This document shows positions 62,725 through 64,000 of a stretch of 64,000 bases of DNA, piece after piece. The notes below the pieces were generated by a model, which did no database searches, was not told the origin of the DNA, and saw only the letters and a program-made list of their open reading frames with translations. Within the stretch, counting starts at the first letter, position 1. Each line of letters opens with the position of its first letter. Source of the DNA: Bacteroidota bacterium (lineage in GTDB: Bacteria; Bacteroidota; Ignavibacteria; UBA10030; UBA8401); contig DATJPT010000019.1 of assembly GCA_035506275.1 (NCBI GenBank), positions 310,001 through 374,000 of the forward strand, in the 5' to 3' direction. The translations under genes and the position numbers were made by a program.

Positions 62725-63305
62725 TGGCTGAATTGCCCTTTCAAATCGCTCCAGGTCAACGCCGCGCTGTTCGACGACTGCAAATCTTCCCAGCGGTCAA
62801 GGACCCACGTTCCGGTGTTCTTGTTAAGCAACGTTGAAAAACGGACGTGGCCGGAATACGTCGTCGGCGTAATGAACACCGAATAATCGGCTTCATAGAG
62901 AGCAGAATCCGACAGGAATGTTGTCGTGACGCTGTTGGTGAACGAGACGGTCGGGGTAAATCCGGAACTGACACTCGCCATGACCTTCCTGAAATAATTC
63001 AGTTCGGCTTCGGTCGTCCACCGAGAAAAAATGGCGGAGTAGCTTGCAGACGCTTCTTGCGTCGGAACGAAGACGTACGTTCTGCCATCGGTGGAAAGGT
63101 CGGCGAATATTTTTTCGTAATCGCTGAAGTTCTTGTTTGCAAAGCACGCCTGCAAGTTCGCGATGAGGATCTGGGGGCTGGCAGCCGGCGGGTTGGCGGT
63201 ATTTCCCTGGCTCGGCGGCTGCGGGTCGCGCGTTTTTAACAGATCGCACGATCCTGTCGCAAAGACGAGGAGAAAACAAGCCGGAAGAAGGTACTTAAAG
63301 CGCAA
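62721..63305 (-). CDS. Small lipoprotein (paralogue of the following gene)
   Basis: 194 residues from a TTG at 63305. That start has GGAGGG five bases upstream and gives a signal peptide ([16 protein letters not shown], Cys20); an ATG at 63347 would add basic residues and overlap recR by 53 bases. The body ([19 protein letters not shown], then [21 protein letters not shown]) has the same helix-then-strands plan as the next gene and ends [10 protein letters not shown]. The 5' end overlaps recR by 11 bases. Function unknown. Confidence 0.75.
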   Translation of the reverse strand: MRFKYLLPACFLLVFATGSCDLLKTRDPQPPSQGNTANPPAASPQILIANLQACFANKNFSDYEKIFADLSTDGRTYVFVPTQEASASYSAIFSRWTTEAELNYFRKVMASVSSGFTPTVSFTNSVTTTFLSDSALYEADYSVFITPTTYSGHVRFSTLLNKNTGTWVLDRWEDLQSSNSAALTWSDLKGQFSQ

Positions 63306-63891
63306 TGCGTCCCTCCAATGCGCGCGACAGCGTCGCCTCATCCGCAAACTCCAGCTCTCCCCCGATCGGGAGGCCGCGGGCGATGCGCGTCACGTTCACA
63401 TTCAGCGGCTTGAGCAATCGGGAGAGGTACACGGTGGTTGTTTCACCTTCAATGTTCGGGTTCATTGCAAGGATGATCTCTTCGATGTCGTCCGTAATGC
63501 GTGCGAGCAGTTCTTTGACCTTCAAATCCTCCGGACCGATATTATCCAGGGGCGACAGCGCCCCGCCGAGCACATGGTACAATCCGTGGAACTCGTTCGT
63601 CTTTTCCAGCGCCATCACGTCGTTTGGTTCTTCGACCACGCAAATGACCCGACGGTTTCGTTTTTCGCTCGAACAGATGTTGCACGGGTCGCTCTCGGTA
63701 ATGTTGCTGCACACGGAGCAATACCGCACCTTGTCCTTCATGTTCAGCAGGGCGCGGGCAAAGTTTGCGACTTTTTCACGCGGCATTTTCAGGACGAACA
63801 ACGCCAGCCGGAGAGCCGTTTTCTTTCCGATTCCCGGCAGCTGGGCAAATTCTTCGACGAGCTGTTCGACCGATTCGGACGTATAGCGCAT
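63295..63891 (-). CDS. recR: Recombination protein RecR
   Basis: 198 residues. N-terminal helix-hairpin-helix ([17 protein letters not shown]), C4 zinc finger ([16 protein letters not shown]), and Toprim domain ([36 protein letters not shown]). RecR with RecO/RecF loads RecA at gaps. It overlaps the ybaB stop by one base (TAATG), the common ybaB-recR arrangement. Confidence 0.97.
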   Translation of the reverse strand: MRYTSESVEQLVEEFAQLPGIGKKTALRLALFVLKMPREKVANFARALLNMKDKVRYCSVCSNITESDPCNICSSEKRNRRVICVVEEPNDVMALEKTNEFHGLYHVLGGALSPLDNIGPEDLKVKELLARITDDIEEIILAMNPNIEGETTTVYLSRLLKPLNVNVTRIARGLPIGGELEFADEATLSRALEGRIAL

Positions 63892-64000
63892 TACATTCCC
63901 GGAAGATTAAGCCCCGGAATATTCGGCAGCATTCCGTTCGTCACTTTTGCCATCTCCGATTGCGCCAGCTTGTTCGATTCCTCCAGCGCTTTGTTCACCG
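63891..64000 (-). CDS. ybaB: YbaB/EbfC nucleoid-associated protein, C-terminal part
   Basis: The frame is open from the window edge to TAA at 63893-63891. The visible tail ([16 protein letters not shown], ending [14 protein letters not shown]) matches the YbaB/EbfC family and its usual position before recR. The N-terminus lies outside the window. Confidence 0.9.
   Translation of the reverse strand, partial: VNKALEESNKLAQSEMAKVTNGMLPNIPGLNLPGM

Noticed and set aside
1-64000. Search for rRNA, tRNA, CRISPR arrays, insertion sequences and prophage genes
   Set aside because: Reading by eye found none; a covariance-model search would be needed to exclude a diverged tRNA.

Overview
The window looks like a chromosome segment of a Gram-negative bacterium of the Bacteroidota-Chlorobiota-Ignavibacteriota (FCB) group, most likely near Ignavibacteria. 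Signs are a fused LpxC-FabZ protein, the order bamA-skp-skp-lpxD-lpxC/fabZ-lpxA, a very large secreted protein with a type IX secretion type C-terminal sorting domain (motif NYPNPFNPTT), and many secreted lipoproteins. Unlike classical Bacteroidetes, many genes have clear Shine-Dalgarno sequences, and several intergenic regions carry TTGACA/TATAAT-like promoters. No rRNA, tRNA, CRISPR array or transposase was seen. Coding density is high and no gene-free stretch exceeds about 290 bases.

Layout. 1-5307 (minus): NAD-binding oxidoreductase (cut by the window edge), YbjQ-like protein, aldehyde dehydrogenase, thiolase, ferritin-like/VIT1 iron transporter. 5481-8325 (plus): thyA, folA, PLP-dependent decarboxylase. 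8318-9625 (minus): YhiN-type flavoprotein. 9866-19308 (plus): envelope cluster uppS, bamA, two skp-like genes, lpxD, lpxC-fabZ, lpxA, then lipM-like and panB. 19399-26761: TetR regulator with a promoter and a palindromic operator, then a YbhGFSR-like efflux system (HlyD lipoprotein, ATPase, TolC, second ATPase, two permeases). 26796-30404: an unusual SDR and a patatin-POTRA-barrel protein on the opposite strand. 30677-36528: small zinc-ribbon membrane protein, receiver-histidine kinase, asparaginase, rRNA methyltransferase, TPR lipoprotein, DUF58 protein, methyltransferase. 36716-40257: uvrA and a secreted hypothetical protein.

40283-41933 holds the most striking element. A strong promoter fires essentially at the ATG of a 42-codon ORF containing CC and CCCC. 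A perfect intrinsic terminator follows, and then a DUF4395 membrane protein and a CysA-type rhodanese. Segments of the leader RNA can form mutually exclusive helices (1:2, 2:3, 3:4), as expected for ribosome-mediated attenuation. I infer a cysteine-responsive attenuator controlling sulfur-transfer genes. It resembles the polycysteine leaderless short ORFs reported in mycobacteria, but sits in a distant phylum and uses a terminator.

43181-55826 is an envelope cluster: CsgG-fold TPR lipoprotein, 1467-residue BNR-repeat protein, outer-membrane barrel, second CsgG-fold protein, CsgG-like/transglutaminase-like/TPR protein, and a CHASE2-adenylate cyclase. Their shared domains suggest one sensory or secretion apparatus (inference). 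55939-56831 has a pilin-like gene with a near-consensus sigma-54 promoter and a CPXCG zinc protein. 56921-64000 (minus) holds sdhCDAB and the run ybaB-recR-two lipoproteins-pheA-ftsX.
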